Part shown: in pieces, positions 53,747-62,636 of the stretch | Numbering within the stretch: the stretch's first letter is position 1 | How the letters are laid out: the number at the start of each line of letters is the position of its first letter | Position numbers and translations under genes: made by a program | Notes under the pieces: generated by a model | The model's database searches: none | What the model was told of the DNA's origin: nothing | What the model saw: the letters and a program-made list of their open reading frames with translations, nothing else | Origin: JBFWVJ01 sp050246795 | GTDB lineage: Bacteria; Patescibacteriota; Gracilibacteria; JAUYGZ01 | Direction: 5' to 3' | Assembly (NCBI GenBank): GCA_050246795.1 | Contig: JBFWVJ010000007.1 | Location: 1 to 64,000 of the forward strand | Length of the DNA stretch: 64,000 nucleotides

Positions 53747-55153
53747 ATGGAACACTACGAAATTGGACTCATAGGATTGGCGACGATGGGCGCGAATCTC
53801 GCCAGAAATATTTCTGGAAGAGGTATGAGGACGGTGGTGTTCAATCGCACTGCTGAAAAGACCCGGGAATACATCAAGGCCTTTGGGGGTGATGATCTGG
53901 CCGGGAAGGAAGATTTGAAAGCGTTCGTGAAATCACTCGAGAAACCTCGAAAAGTGATCATCATGGTAAAGGCAGGCGAGCCGGTCGATGAAGTCATCGA
54001 GCAATTACTTCCACATCTCGAAGCAGGTGACGCGATCATCGACTGTGGCAATTCAAATTATCAGGATACGATTCGCAGAGCGAAAGAACTTCAAGAAAGA
54101 GAAGTCCACTTTGTTGGCTGTGGAGTTTCCGGTGGAGAAGAAGGAGCTCTAAAGGGCCCCAGTCTGATGCCTGGAGGTTCAGATCGAAGTTGGGAAATGC
54201 TGAAGCCTATGTGGATGAAAATTGCCGCCAAAGACTTCAAGGGCTACCCCTGTGTGACCCACGTGGGAGAAGACGGAGCAGGTCACTATGTCAAAATGGT
54301 TCACAATGGGATCGAATACGCGGTCATGCAAATCATGGCGGAAGCCTACGACCTGCTGCGAAAGCTGTATAAACTTTCCCCGGAAAAAATCGCGGACATC
54401 TTTGCTCACTACGGAAAAGGAAAACTGGAATCCTACTTGTTTGAAATTTCTGTTCCTGTTTTGAGAAAAAAAGACGAAGAAAAACGAGGCCATTTGATCG
54501 ATCATATCTTGGATAAAGCAGGACAAAAGGGAACGGGGAAATGGACCGCTATCGAAGGGCTCGATCGCGCTGTCGGAGTCTCATCGATTTCTGAAGCGGT
54601 GTTTGCCAGAGTGAATTCAGGTGAGAAAGAGTTGAGATCCAGCCTGTCAAAGTTCTATCCAAAACCAACCCAGAAGCCAGCGATGGAGGTGAAGGAATTC
54701 ACGGAAAAACTTGAGTCGGCTCTCTACGCTTCGCTCCTCAGTATCTATGCTCAAGGATTTGAACTCATCAAGAAAGCAGCAGCGGAAAACAACTGGAACA
54801 TTGATCTTTCCGAAATAGCTCGTATTTGGCAAGGAGGATGTATCATTCGCGCAAAGATGCTCCAGTTCCTCACAGAGGTCTATCAGAAAACTGAAGACCA
54901 GCCCCATCTCTTCGAAGTGCAAGAAATGCAAGACGGTATCCATGAGGCACTGCCCGACTGGCGGGATGTCGTGACCCTTTCGGTTCAGCAAGGCATACCG
55001 ACACCAGGATTAACTTCCGCTCTTCAATACGTCGATACGCTCAGCAGTGAGCAACTCCCTGCCAATCTCATCCAAGGACTTCGCGACTACTTCGGCGCCC
55101 ACACCTACGAACGAACCGATAAGCCCGGCACCTTCCACACGGAATGGAATTGA
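53747..55153 (+). CDS. gnd: 6-phosphogluconate dehydrogenase, decarboxylating, 468 aa
   Basis: Oxidises 6-phosphogluconate to ribulose 5-phosphate with CO2 release. NADP-binding start IGLIGLATMGANLARNISGRG, substrate motif GCGVSGGEEGALKGPSLMPGG, catalytic lysine region GHYVKMVHNGIEYAVMQIMAE, and the long helical C-terminus ending FHTEWN. Full length for the dimeric form. In the run LOG-gnd-zwf-pgl. Confidence 0.97.
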   Translation: MEHYEIGLIGLATMGANLARNISGRGMRTVVFNRTAEKTREYIKAFGGDDLAGKEDLKAFVKSLEKPRKVIIMVKAGEPVDEVIEQLLPHLEAGDAIIDCGNSNYQDTIRRAKELQEREVHFVGCGVSGGEEGALKGPSLMPGGSDRSWEMLKPMWMKIAAKDFKGYPCVTHVGEDGAGHYVKMVHNGIEYAVMQIMAEAYDLLRKLYKLSPEKIADIFAHYGKGKLESYLFEISVPVLRKKDEEKRGHLIDHILDKAGQKGTGKWTAIEGLDRAVGVSSISEAVFARVNSGEKELRSSLSKFYPKPTQKPAMEVKEFTEKLESALYASLLSIYAQGFELIKKAAAENNWNIDLSEIARIWQGGCIIRAKMLQFLTEVYQKTEDQPHLFEVQEMQDGIHEALPDWRDVVTLSVQQGIPTPGLTSALQYVDTLSSEQLPANLIQGLRDYFGAHTYERTDKPGTFHTEWN

Positions 55154-55213
55154 GCGCAGGAATATTCATCCTCATCCCCCCAATCGTCACATCTTTCTCA
55201 GTCGTTCCGCCCC

Positions 55214-56644
55214 ATGCTCTATAAAATCGAAAAACCGTTCATCTTCACCCTCTTCGGAGCTTCTGGCGATTTGGCCAAGATAAAGATTTTTCCGGCACTC
55301 TATTCTCTTGCCGAACAAAAGCGATTCCCAAAAGAATTCTGGATCATTGGATATTCTCGAACAGCGAAATCAGATCAGGAATTCCGGGAGGAATTCAGAA
55401 AAAGTGTGATGAGGGGCGAAGATATTGATAATAAAATCCTCGACCAGCTTCTCGAGCACGTATTCTATTTCAGTGGACAATACGATGACGGAACGGATTA
55501 TGAACGATTCTGTGAGGAGCTTTTGAAGAAGTCGGGAAACAAAAAAATCACGGTGATCAATTACTTGGCTGTTCCTCCGACGGCTTTTCCGGGAATTATC
55601 AAGAACCTTTCACCATTGCGGAAAAAATTAGGCGACGATATTCGAGTGGTGATCGAAAAACCCTTCGGGCACGACGAAAAAAGCGCCAGAAAACTCTTCC
55701 ACCGAGTTTCTATGCATTTCCCAGCGCACAGGGTCTTTCTCCTGGATCACTATCTGGGGAAAGAGGCTGTTCAGAGCATTCTTTCGCTTCGCTACGCGAA
55801 TGGAATCCTGAATACGCTCCTCAGTGGAAGGTTGATCGCCAACATTCAGATCACAGCTTCAGAAGACTTGAGTGTCGCCAATCGGATCAGCTACTTTGAT
55901 CAAGTGGGGATCATCAAAGATATGATCCAATCCCATCTGTTGCAGCTCCTCTCTCTGTTGACGATGGAGCTTCCGGTAGAACAGGAGTCCTCAAGCATTC
56001 ATCGGGAAAAAATCGCTGTCCTCTCAGCCTTAAAATACCGCGGTTTCGAAAAAGCCATGGTGTTGGGACAACACAAAACCTATAAAGGCATTGAGGGGGT
56101 AAAGAAGGGATCAAAAACCCCGACGTTTGCGGCACTTCGATTGTTTATCGACCGTCAGGATTGGTACAAGGTGCCCATTTATATCCGCACCGGAAAAATG
56201 CTGAGTAAAAAGCACACCTACGTTGTCGTGGAATTTAAAAAGCATCCCTTTCAGGCCCACAACAAGGATGTGCAGCCCAACAAACTGATCTTAGAGCTTC
56301 AACCTCATGAGCGTCTTCACCTGAAGCTGTATACTAAAATCGGTGGGAATAGGAATGAATTCCACGATCTGACGACATCAGAATCCATCGCCTGTTTTGG
56401 CGATGACTGCCTTCCAGAGCACGGAAGATTACTTTTAAACGTCTTCCAAAACGATCAAAGCAATTTTCTCAGTTTTGAGGAAATCATTGCAACCTGGAAA
56501 TTCACCGATAAGCTCTTAAGCTGCTGTGAAAAAAGAGATGTTCAACTGATACAGTATGAAGATTATTCAAATGGGCCGGAAGAACAGAACCGAATCACCG
56601 ACAATGACGGTTTTCATTGGCATGAAGTTCCTTTTGAAAAATGA
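55214..56644 (+). CDS. zwf: Glucose-6-phosphate 1-dehydrogenase, 476 aa
   Basis: First step of the oxidative pentose phosphate pathway. Rossmann start FTLFGASGDLAKIKIFPALY, active-site LLDHYLGKEAVQSIL (Asp-His in the family's motif), VVIEKPFGHD, and YIRTGKMLSKKHTYVVVEFK. The family usually has Arg-Ile before DHYLGKE; here it is Leu-Leu. Its TGA stop overlaps the pgl ATG. Confidence 0.96.
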   Translation: MLYKIEKPFIFTLFGASGDLAKIKIFPALYSLAEQKRFPKEFWIIGYSRTAKSDQEFREEFRKSVMRGEDIDNKILDQLLEHVFYFSGQYDDGTDYERFCEELLKKSGNKKITVINYLAVPPTAFPGIIKNLSPLRKKLGDDIRVVIEKPFGHDEKSARKLFHRVSMHFPAHRVFLLDHYLGKEAVQSILSLRYANGILNTLLSGRLIANIQITASEDLSVANRISYFDQVGIIKDMIQSHLLQLLSLLTMELPVEQESSSIHREKIAVLSALKYRGFEKAMVLGQHKTYKGIEGVKKGSKTPTFAALRLFIDRQDWYKVPIYIRTGKMLSKKHTYVVVEFKKHPFQAHNKDVQPNKLILELQPHERLHLKLYTKIGGNRNEFHDLTTSESIACFGDDCLPEHGRLLLNVFQNDQSNFLSFEEIIATWKFTDKLLSCCEKRDVQLIQYEDYSNGPEEQNRITDNDGFHWHEVPFEK

Positions 56645-57306
56645 ATCACATCAACACCTTCCAAACAGAGCAAGCATTTATAGAGACGGTAGTGCGCGAA
56701 ATTCACTCACGAATTTTACAGAAAACGAAGCAGGGAAAAATCTTCCGTCTCGCCTTAAGCGGGGGGTCAACTCCTGGGCCGATATATCGAAGACTCGCTG
56801 AGCTGGATATCACTTGGGAACAATTGGAAATATACCTCGTCGATGAGCGATACGTTCCGTTCAAGGACCCTCATTCCAATTACCGAATGATCCGTGAAAC
56901 CTTGCTCGACCACGTTCGGCCAAAGAAGGTGGTGTATTTTGAAACGAGTCTTGCTATCGAAGAATGCTTAAACGAATACGAGTCTCAGCTTGATCCAACC
57001 CAGAAGGAATTCTTCGATCTTATCCTCCTTGGTATGGGGACTGACGGACACACAGCATCCCTCTTCCCGAGTAGTGCTGCACTTGAAGAAAAAGCTCGAT
57101 GGGTGGCCCACACCACCACTGATCAGTTTGATGTTCGTGATCGATTGACCCTCACTTTTCCAGCTCTGAAGAGCTCTCATGAGCAAATGTTCTTGCTCAA
57201 AGGCAATGAAAAAGAGGAGACGCTGCAAGAAGCAATACAGCAAAAACTCCCCGCAGCTGTGGTCTTAGAAAAAAAAAGCACTCAGGTCTTTTTGCTCAAG
57301 TCTTGA
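56641..57306 (+). CDS. pgl: 6-phosphogluconolactonase, 221 aa
   Basis: Hydrolyses 6-phosphogluconolactone. LALSGGSTPGPIYRRLAEL, VDERYVPFKDPHSNYRMIRETLL and LLGMGTDGHTASLFP are the standard motifs. ATGA overlap with zwf implies coupled translation. Its 3' end overlaps the convergent ispG gene by 25 bases. Confidence 0.96.
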   Translation: MNHINTFQTEQAFIETVVREIHSRILQKTKQGKIFRLALSGGSTPGPIYRRLAELDITWEQLEIYLVDERYVPFKDPHSNYRMIRETLLDHVRPKKVVYFETSLAIEECLNEYESQLDPTQKEFFDLILLGMGTDGHTASLFPSSAALEEKARWVAHTTTDQFDVRDRLTLTFPALKSSHEQMFLLKGNEKEETLQEAIQQKLPAAVVLEKKSTQVFLLKS

Positions 57307-58502
57307 ACGTGTTCCTCCAGCAAAGAGATAAATTCTTGCGTGATATTTTCCCCCTGCAAACACTTCACCAACTGGCCCTTCACATACACCATCGCCACTG
57401 GTTTTTCTGATCTCCCCGGAAGGCTGATGCCGATATCAGCATGCTGAGATTCACCAGGGCCATTGACCACACAACCCATCACGGCGATCTTCAGTTTCTC
57501 AACGCCCGGATATTTTTCTTTCCATTCCGGCATCCGTTGATCGACATAGGCGGTCACTTCCGCCGCCATTTTTTGATACAGATCATTGCTGGTCCTGCCA
57601 CAACCGGGACAGCTGGTGACCATCGGTTTGAAGGAACGAAGACCGAGAGTTTGTAAGAGCAGCTTGCAAGCTTCCACTTCATCAACACGCTTGCCTTCTG
57701 GCGAAGGAGTGAGCGAGTATCGAATGGTATCGCCGATCCCTTGCTGGAGGAGAATCCCCAAAGCCGCACTGCTCGACACAAGACCTTTCATGCCTGAGCC
57801 AGCTTCGGTTAATCCGAGATGAAGTGGATACAAAGTATTTTGTTCCACGCAACGCTGGTGAAGCAGTTGATAGGCCATCACCATGTCCTGCACCTCCGAC
57901 ATCTTCACGCTTAAAATAATCTGATTCGACTTCATTCCCATCGTTTCTGCCCACTGGGCAGATTGAAGGGCGCTCTGGACCATCGCTTTGATGATGACCT
58001 CTTTATCCGATTGTGGATCTTTCGATTTCGCATTCTCATCCATCAGCTTGGTCAGTAAATCCTGATCGAGCGATCCCCAGTTCACACCAATTCTCACTGG
58101 TTTTTGGTGCTTCACCGCGATCTCGATAATTTCTCGAAAGTGTTCTTCTCGTTCATTCCCTGCACCTACATTGCCTGGATTGATGCGGTATTTATCAAGC
58201 GCTTTCGCACAGTCAGGATAACGTGCGAGCAAGAGATGTCCGTTGTAGTGAAAATCACCAACCAGTGGCACGTGGCCATACCCAGACTGTGCCAATGCTT
58301 CCTTGATGAGTGGAACCGCTTTTGCAGCCTCCGGAATATTCACCGTCAGGCGCACCAATTCTGATCCAGCATCAACCAATTCTTTGATTTGTGCTACGGT
58401 GGCAGCCACGTCTTCGGTAGGCGTGTTGGTCATCGATTGGATCCGAACGGGATTGTTCCCGCCGATGCCAATACTTCCAACCTGGACGGACATGGTTTTC
58501 AT
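57282..58502 (-). CDS. ispG: 4-hydroxy-3-methylbut-2-enyl diphosphate synthase, 406 aa
   Basis: The sixth enzyme of the MEP isoprenoid pathway, an iron-sulfur protein. MSVQVGSIGIGGNNPVRIQSMTNTPTEDV at the start, the [4Fe-4S] cysteines in TSCPGCGRTS and MGCVVNGPGES, and the TIM-barrel parts are present. Its -10 is so close to the ATG that the mRNA is probably leaderless. Other MEP genes are not in the window. Confidence 0.96.
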   Translation of the reverse strand: MKTMSVQVGSIGIGGNNPVRIQSMTNTPTEDVAATVAQIKELVDAGSELVRLTVNIPEAAKAVPLIKEALAQSGYGHVPLVGDFHYNGHLLLARYPDCAKALDKYRINPGNVGAGNEREEHFREIIEIAVKHQKPVRIGVNWGSLDQDLLTKLMDENAKSKDPQSDKEVIIKAMVQSALQSAQWAETMGMKSNQIILSVKMSEVQDMVMAYQLLHQRCVEQNTLYPLHLGLTEAGSGMKGLVSSSAALGILLQQGIGDTIRYSLTPSPEGKRVDEVEACKLLLQTLGLRSFKPMVTSCPGCGRTSNDLYQKMAAEVTAYVDQRMPEWKEKYPGVEKLKIAVMGCVVNGPGESQHADIGISLPGRSEKPVAMVYVKGQLVKCLQGENITQEFISLLEEHVQDLSKKT

Positions 58503-58510
58503 AGGCCGTC

Positions 58511-58519
58511 ATTATAGCA
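58511..58519 (-). promoter_or_regulatory. ispG promoter, probably leaderless
   Basis: On the minus strand TGCTATAAT ends at 58511, eight bases before the ATG at 58502. A normal 6-7 base spacing would start transcription at or within two bases of the start codon. Confidence 0.6.
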
Positions 58520-58546
58520 ACAATGGACGATAAACGATAGACCATG
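58519..58546. repeat. Periodic intergenic repeat, CAATGGACGATAAACGAT type
   Basis: Short run of CAATGGACGATAAACGATAG units, in the gap between bcp and ispG, related to 11121-11158 and 32975-33036 in opposite orientation. Confidence 0.5.
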
Positions 58547-58593
58547 AAGGAGCTCACATGCTGAGCCTTCGAAAGGTCTTCATCGTCCAGTGG

Positions 58594-59052
58594 TTATTGG
58601 AAGGACTTCATTGTTTCCAAAACTTCCTTCACATGCCCTGCCACACTGACTTTCCGCCATTCTTTCACGATGGTTCCCTTTGGATCAATGATCCAGGTAG
58701 ATCGTTCCACGCCCATATACTTTTTCCCATACATGGACTTCTCTTTCCAGCAATCGAGCTTTTCTAATAAATCCTTATCAGTGTCAGCTAAAAGGGGATA
58801 AGTGATGCCATCTTTGTTGCAAAACTTCTGATGGCTCTTCGTATCATCGGGACTGATTCCTAAAACTTGAGCTCCTAATTTTTGAAAGGATTTCAGGTTT
58901 TCCGTAAAATCATGGGCTTCAATCGTACAGCCGGAGGTCATGTCTTTCGGGTAGGCGTATAAAACGGTCCAGGAGCCTTTGAAATCTGCTTCAGTCCAGA
59001 CCTTTCCATCCTGGTCTTCGAGCTGGAACTTGGGAAATGATTTGCCAATCAT
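58594..59052 (-). CDS. bcp: Peroxiredoxin, Bcp/PrxQ type, 152 aa
   Basis: Reduces hydroperoxides with a peroxidatic cysteine in YPKDMTSGCTIEAHDFTENL; the usual motif is 'TPGCT', here TSGCT. No second cysteine is found five residues later, so it would be a 1-Cys-like form, though Cys in FCNKDG or DCWKEK could resolve. Partner thioredoxin is at 45670. ATG 59052 (MIGKSFPKFQLED) fits the family. Confidence 0.92.
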   Translation of the reverse strand: MIGKSFPKFQLEDQDGKVWTEADFKGSWTVLYAYPKDMTSGCTIEAHDFTENLKSFQKLGAQVLGISPDDTKSHQKFCNKDGITYPLLADTDKDLLEKLDCWKEKSMYGKKYMGVERSTWIIDPKGTIVKEWRKVSVAGHVKEVLETMKSFQ

Positions 59053-59071
59053 ACGAATGAATAAAAAATAA

Positions 59072-59109
59072 TTCTCGTAGGGGCGGGTCACGACCCGCCC
59101 CTACGAGAA
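59072..59109. terminator. Perfect 18-bp-arm palindrome between EVE gene and bcp
   Basis: TTCTCGTAGGGGCGGGTC and its exact complement around AC. On the minus strand a T-rich stretch follows, so it can end the EVE transcript. It shares its core with 21705-21750. Confidence 0.8.
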
Positions 59110-59114
59110 CCCAT

Positions 59115-59525
59115 TTATGTTCCCAAATCTTGAATCACCTCAAATTCCTGCTTTGTCACCGGGCTCACTGATAATCGACCTTGTTTCACGAGCACCATAT
59201 TTTCCAACAAAGGGTGTTCCTTGATTTCCGCCAATGAGACGGAACGTTGAAATTCCTTCACGGCAGCGATATCGACCATCTGCCAGTTTCCATCCTCAGC
59301 CGTATGGTCTGGATAGGCTTCTTTGATGACCTCAACCACCCCGAGGATATTCCGTTCCCCTCCGCTGTGATAAAACAACCCACGGTCACCCTTTTTCATC
59401 TTCATCATATTATTCCGGGCTTGAAAATTCCGGACCCCATTCCAAGGGGTTCCTTTTTTGCCAGCTTTCAGCTGATCATTCCAAGACCACGTGTCAGGTT
59501 CGCTTTTAAAAAGCCAATAATTCAT
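59115..59525 (-). CDS. EVE domain protein, 136 aa
   Basis: MNYWLFKSEPDTWSWNDQLKAG, GVRNFQARNNMMKMKKGDRGLFYHSG and the WQMVDIAAV segment match the EVE/PUA-like fold of thymocyte nuclear protein 1. EVE domains read modified bases in DNA or RNA and are found with some restriction systems, but stand-alone forms like this are common housekeeping-type genes of unknown target. Confidence 0.9.
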   Translation of the reverse strand: MNYWLFKSEPDTWSWNDQLKAGKKGTPWNGVRNFQARNNMMKMKKGDRGLFYHSGGERNILGVVEVIKEAYPDHTAEDGNWQMVDIAAVKEFQRSVSLAEIKEHPLLENMVLVKQGRLSVSPVTKQEFEVIQDLGT

Positions 59526-59629
59526 AGGAAAAGTTACAATCCAACACTATCAAATCCTGCCAAAGGGGTAAACTTGAATGAGTCGCCAAAATCTGCTAAA
59601 CTGCTATGAAATAAAAATAAAAAACTCTC

Positions 59630-59776
59630 ATGGTTCAAAAAATCCTTCATCAAGTTTCTACTCGTATTAGCCAAGTGGTGACCTGGCTCAGGGGATACGA
59701 AGAAACGGGAGAAATTCCCATTGATTGCATCGCCTTTGATACCAGAAGCAATCTGAAAGAAGCAGGAGTTCTCTAA
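59630..59776 (+). CDS. Tiny protein of unknown function, 48 aa
   Basis: MVQKILHQVSTRISQVVTWLRG begins a short amphipathic helix; the rest is EETGEIPIDCIAFDTRSNLKEAGVL. No family recognised. Support comes from an A+T-rich promoter-like leader and a strong terminator directly after the stop. Confidence 0.55.
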   Translation: MVQKILHQVSTRISQVVTWLRGYEETGEIPIDCIAFDTRSNLKEAGVL

Positions 59777-59780
59777 ACTA

Positions 59781-59818
59781 AAAAAGCACCCTGATACTCA
59801 AAACCTAGGGTGCTTTTT
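59781..59818 (+). terminator. Terminator after the 48-aa gene
   Basis: AAAAAGCACCCT pairs with AGGGTGCTTTTT around a 14-base loop. Confidence 0.85.
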
Positions 59819-59828
59819 CGTGCCACAT

Positions 59829-60224
59829 TTAAATGGAGATCTTGGTGATCTGTTTCTTTTTTCGTAAAAATGACGGTCGTGCGATGATGACAACGATCAA
59901 TGAAAGAACCGCCAGGGTCAGAGGCCAAGTATTCCAACCAACACTATAACTCGCTACCAGCATATTGATGGTGACCGGCACAGCACCGTAAAAGGCTAAG
60001 CGCGGAACAAGCATCATCAGTGGTCCGACGAGCTCTACGATACCGGAAACGGAGGCCAAAGAACCTGGAATACCCAGGCTGATAAAAAATTCCATGGTTC
60101 CAGGAATATCGACAAGTTTTTCATAGCCCTTTGGTACCACATACCACGCCACGTAAAAGGCAATAATCCAAAGAAAGATTTGAAGAACTTTACCGACGTT
60201 CTTATCCCAGAAGCGAGATTCCAT
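59829..60224 (-). CDS. DoxX-like membrane protein, 131 aa
   Basis: Four membrane helices (near residues 13-30, 47-68, 73-95, 100-120), with GTMEFFISLGIPGSLASVSGIVELVGPLMMLVP, the typical DoxX core. Related proteins link to redox or thiol stress, but the role is unclear. The C-terminus is basic. Confidence 0.8.
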   Translation of the reverse strand: MESRFWDKNVGKVLQIFLWIIAFYVAWYVVPKGYEKLVDIPGTMEFFISLGIPGSLASVSGIVELVGPLMMLVPRLAFYGAVPVTINMLVASYSVGWNTWPLTLAVLSLIVVIIARPSFLRKKKQITKISI

Positions 60225-60275
60225 TTGAGATGAATTAAGGGTACTCTAACCAGTGCATTATTATGAAAATCCGCT

Positions 60276-60827
60276 GTGAAAACAAGAAAAAGCAAAAGCC
60301 GGGTGTTTCAAATGGTGGCGGGGATATCCCTGGATGGAAAAATAACTGATGAGTACGGCGATTTTTCAAAGTACTCCAGTCCTGAAGACAAAGCTTTCCT
60401 TCAACAAAAAATCCATGAAAGCGATGTATTGATCATGGGAAGGGTGACCTACGAGAAGCATTCGAAGCATGGAAGATCCCAAAAACCGGTGATTGTTTTC
60501 ACTCGTTCGATCGAGGGATTGAAAATCCATGAGGAAAAACATTCGGAAGTTCATTTCTTTCACGACAAAAAAGAAGACCTCATCAATCTTTGCGATTTGC
60601 TTCAGTACAAGGTGGTAACCATCCTGGGTGGTGCCGAAATCTATCATTGGTTCCTCGAGCAGAACTTGGTCACGGATGTGTACCTCACGGTAGAGCCAAT
60701 ACTGTTTGAAAAAGGAAAAAATCTCCTCAAGGGCGAGTATCTTTCAGTTCAAAAAAACTGGAAACTCGTCAGTTCTCAATTGCTCAACCAAGCAGGAACA
60801 ACGCTGCTTCATTACCAATTCCCATGA
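60276..60827 (+). CDS. Dihydrofolate reductase/RibD C-terminal family protein, 183 aa
   Basis: VFQMVAGISLDGKITDEYGDFSKYSS, DVLIMGRVTYEKHS and VTILGGAEIYHWFLEQNLVTDVYLTVEPILF are the family's NADP and substrate motifs. Members reduce pterins or deaminated pyrimidines; the substrate is not clear. The start is a GTG at 60276; ATG 60312 is possible but would cut the first strand. Four-base overlap with pgpA. Confidence 0.85.
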   Translation: MKTRKSKSRVFQMVAGISLDGKITDEYGDFSKYSSPEDKAFLQQKIHESDVLIMGRVTYEKHSKHGRSQKPVIVFTRSIEGLKIHEEKHSEVHFFHDKKEDLINLCDLLQYKVVTILGGAEIYHWFLEQNLVTDVYLTVEPILFEKGKNLLKGEYLSVQKNWKLVSSQLLNQAGTTLLHYQFP

Positions 60828-61285
60828 ATCTAAAAGACTTCTCGGTCAATGCGGTGGTGACCTTTTTTGGTTCCGGATATTTGCGTCCTATGTCCGCGAC
60901 CTGGGGCTCTTTCACGAGTGGCCTGGTGCTCTTTAGCTTTTGGCCTTTCTTGGATCAGCCCATCAAGTTAGGGGTAATTCTTACGACCTTTATCCTCGGG
61001 GTGAAACTTTCGGATTACGTTGAGCAACGGGACAAAGTGAAAGACCCAAAGCACATTGTGATCGACGAAGTGGTGGGCATGATGATCGTTACTTTTTTTC
61101 TCGATCAAGTGTGGCTGCACTGGCTGATCGCCTTTCTCTTGTTCAGGGTATTCGACGTCGCGAAGCTCTGGCCGGCTTCGGTATACGACCAAAAAAGAGG
61201 AGGGTTCGCTCTGATGATCGATGATGTCATCATGGCAATACCAGCGCTTTTCTTAGTGCAGATCATTATTTTCACGCTCCTCTAA
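60824..61285 (+). CDS. pgpA: Phosphatidylglycerophosphatase A, 153 aa
   Basis: Makes phosphatidylglycerol from its phosphate. GSGYLRPMSATWGSFTSGL and KDPKHIVIDEVVGMMIVTFF are the family's two catalytic regions, in a protein with four membrane segments. The ATGA overlap with the DHFR-like gene means they are translated together, though no functional link is known. Confidence 0.93.
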   Translation: MNLKDFSVNAVVTFFGSGYLRPMSATWGSFTSGLVLFSFWPFLDQPIKLGVILTTFILGVKLSDYVEQRDKVKDPKHIVIDEVVGMMIVTFFLDQVWLHWLIAFLLFRVFDVAKLWPASVYDQKRGGFALMIDDVIMAIPALFLVQIIIFTLL

Positions 61286-61362
61286 GAGGATTGATCAAAA
61301 ATGAAGAATGTACGATGAATCATGGTATTTTAAAAATTCTCAATTTTGAGAATGCCAATTGA

Positions 61363-62373
61363 TTATCGATCATCCATCAAAACACTGATCGGCTTGAGTG
61401 AAGGGACATTCTCGCAAACGATTTTCACCATGGAGGCAATGGGGACAGCCAGGATGGCTCCCACGATCCCCCAAAGCCAGGTCCAAAATACCAAGAAGAG
61501 CAGCATAACAATCGCCGACATGCCGAGGCTTTCACCGGCCATTTTGCGTTCGATCACATTCTCCCAGACCATTTGTGCCAAAATGATCAGCAGGGCAACC
61601 ATGACAGCTGAGCCTATACCGAGCTGGACTACTGCGATGACCACTGGGGGAATGCTGGCGACAATGGACCCGATGGTAGGAATGTAGTTCAAGACAAAGG
61701 CCAGAAAGCCCCAAAGAAACGCAAAAGGGATGCCGAAGGACCAGCAGATGATGCCGACTGAAATACCCACTCCCAAACTCACGAACGTGTGGATGCTAAT
61801 GTACTGACGAATGTCCCGATTGATATGAGACAGGATCCGCTGAATGTTTTTCCCCTTTGTTCCAGGAAAGGCCCGTTCGATCTTCCCGGGGTAGGTATGA
61901 AGAGACAGGCAGAGATAGGTGATAAAGAAAATCACCAGTAAGGCATCAGACAGGAAACTTAACGACGAGCTCACAACCGCCGTGGTATAGCTCCCAATCG
62001 GCAGCCCGAAGAGAAAGCTAATGACCTCCTCAAAGGATCGGTTCAGCCAAGGATACTGAGTGGAATACTGGTCGAATAAAACCATGAATTGAGTACGGTA
62101 CTCTGGAATATTCTCTGAAAAAGTTCGAGCGTTCGAAACCACAACATCCAGAAACGTGGCCAATACACCGATCCCGACAATGAAAATCACGAAAAGGGTA
62201 ACAATTCGGGGAATTTTATATGACGCGAGCTTTTCCACCAATGGGCCAAGAATATAACTCAGCATGACCGCGATCAGAAAGGGGATCAGTAGGGGCTTGA
62301 GAATATATAAGACTACCGTGACCGCAATAAGGCAGAGGATCACGAGAGAATTGGAGGCTTTGGAGTCGGTCAT
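61363..62373 (-). CDS. AI-2E/PerM family membrane protein, second copy, 336 aa
   Basis: Eight membrane helices, with the family loop FLAFVLNYIPTIGSIVASIPPVVIAVVQLG and GLGMSAIVMLLFLVFWTWLWG-like end (SLGMSAIVMLLFLVFWTW). It differs clearly in sequence from the copy at 44455. Substrate unknown. Confidence 0.88.
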   Translation of the reverse strand: MTDSKASNSLVILCLIAVTVVLYILKPLLIPFLIAVMLSYILGPLVEKLASYKIPRIVTLFVIFIVGIGVLATFLDVVVSNARTFSENIPEYRTQFMVLFDQYSTQYPWLNRSFEEVISFLFGLPIGSYTTAVVSSSLSFLSDALLVIFFITYLCLSLHTYPGKIERAFPGTKGKNIQRILSHINRDIRQYISIHTFVSLGVGISVGIICWSFGIPFAFLWGFLAFVLNYIPTIGSIVASIPPVVIAVVQLGIGSAVMVALLIILAQMVWENVIERKMAGESLGMSAIVMLLFLVFWTWLWGIVGAILAVPIASMVKIVCENVPSLKPISVLMDDR

Positions 62374-62480
62374 GGAATGATAAATGACCTCCCCAAAGTA
62401 TCAGAGTTTACGAAAGTTGTAAAAATATGAGCCATTCATCCGAAGTTGCCATGTGATAGGCTGGTCAGAAGCAGAATCGT

Positions 62481-62495
62481 GGAACAGACGGGACT
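62481..62495. repeat. 15-bp copy of the tRNA-Asp 3' end
   Basis: GGAACAGACGGGACT is identical to 62564-62578 inside tRNA-Asp, in the same orientation, 68 bases apart from it. The spacer contains a CTCGGCTTCGCTCGGG hairpin repeat. Confidence 0.7.
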
Positions 62496-62559
62496 TCCCT
62501 CGGCTTCGCTCGGGATAAACTTCTCGTCCTTAAAAAAACTTAGGGTTTTCTTAGATAAA

Positions 62560-62636
62560 TGGCGGAACAGACGGGACTCGAACCCGCGACCTTCCGCGTG
62601 ACAGGCGGACGCTCTAACCAACTGAGCTACTGCTCC
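62560..62636 (-). tRNA. tRNA-Asp (anticodon GTC)
   Basis: Acceptor GGAGCAG pairs with CTGTTCC; anticodon stem TCCGC/GCGGA around CTGTCAC; T loop TTCGAGT; discriminator G with encoded CCA. Confidence 0.95.
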
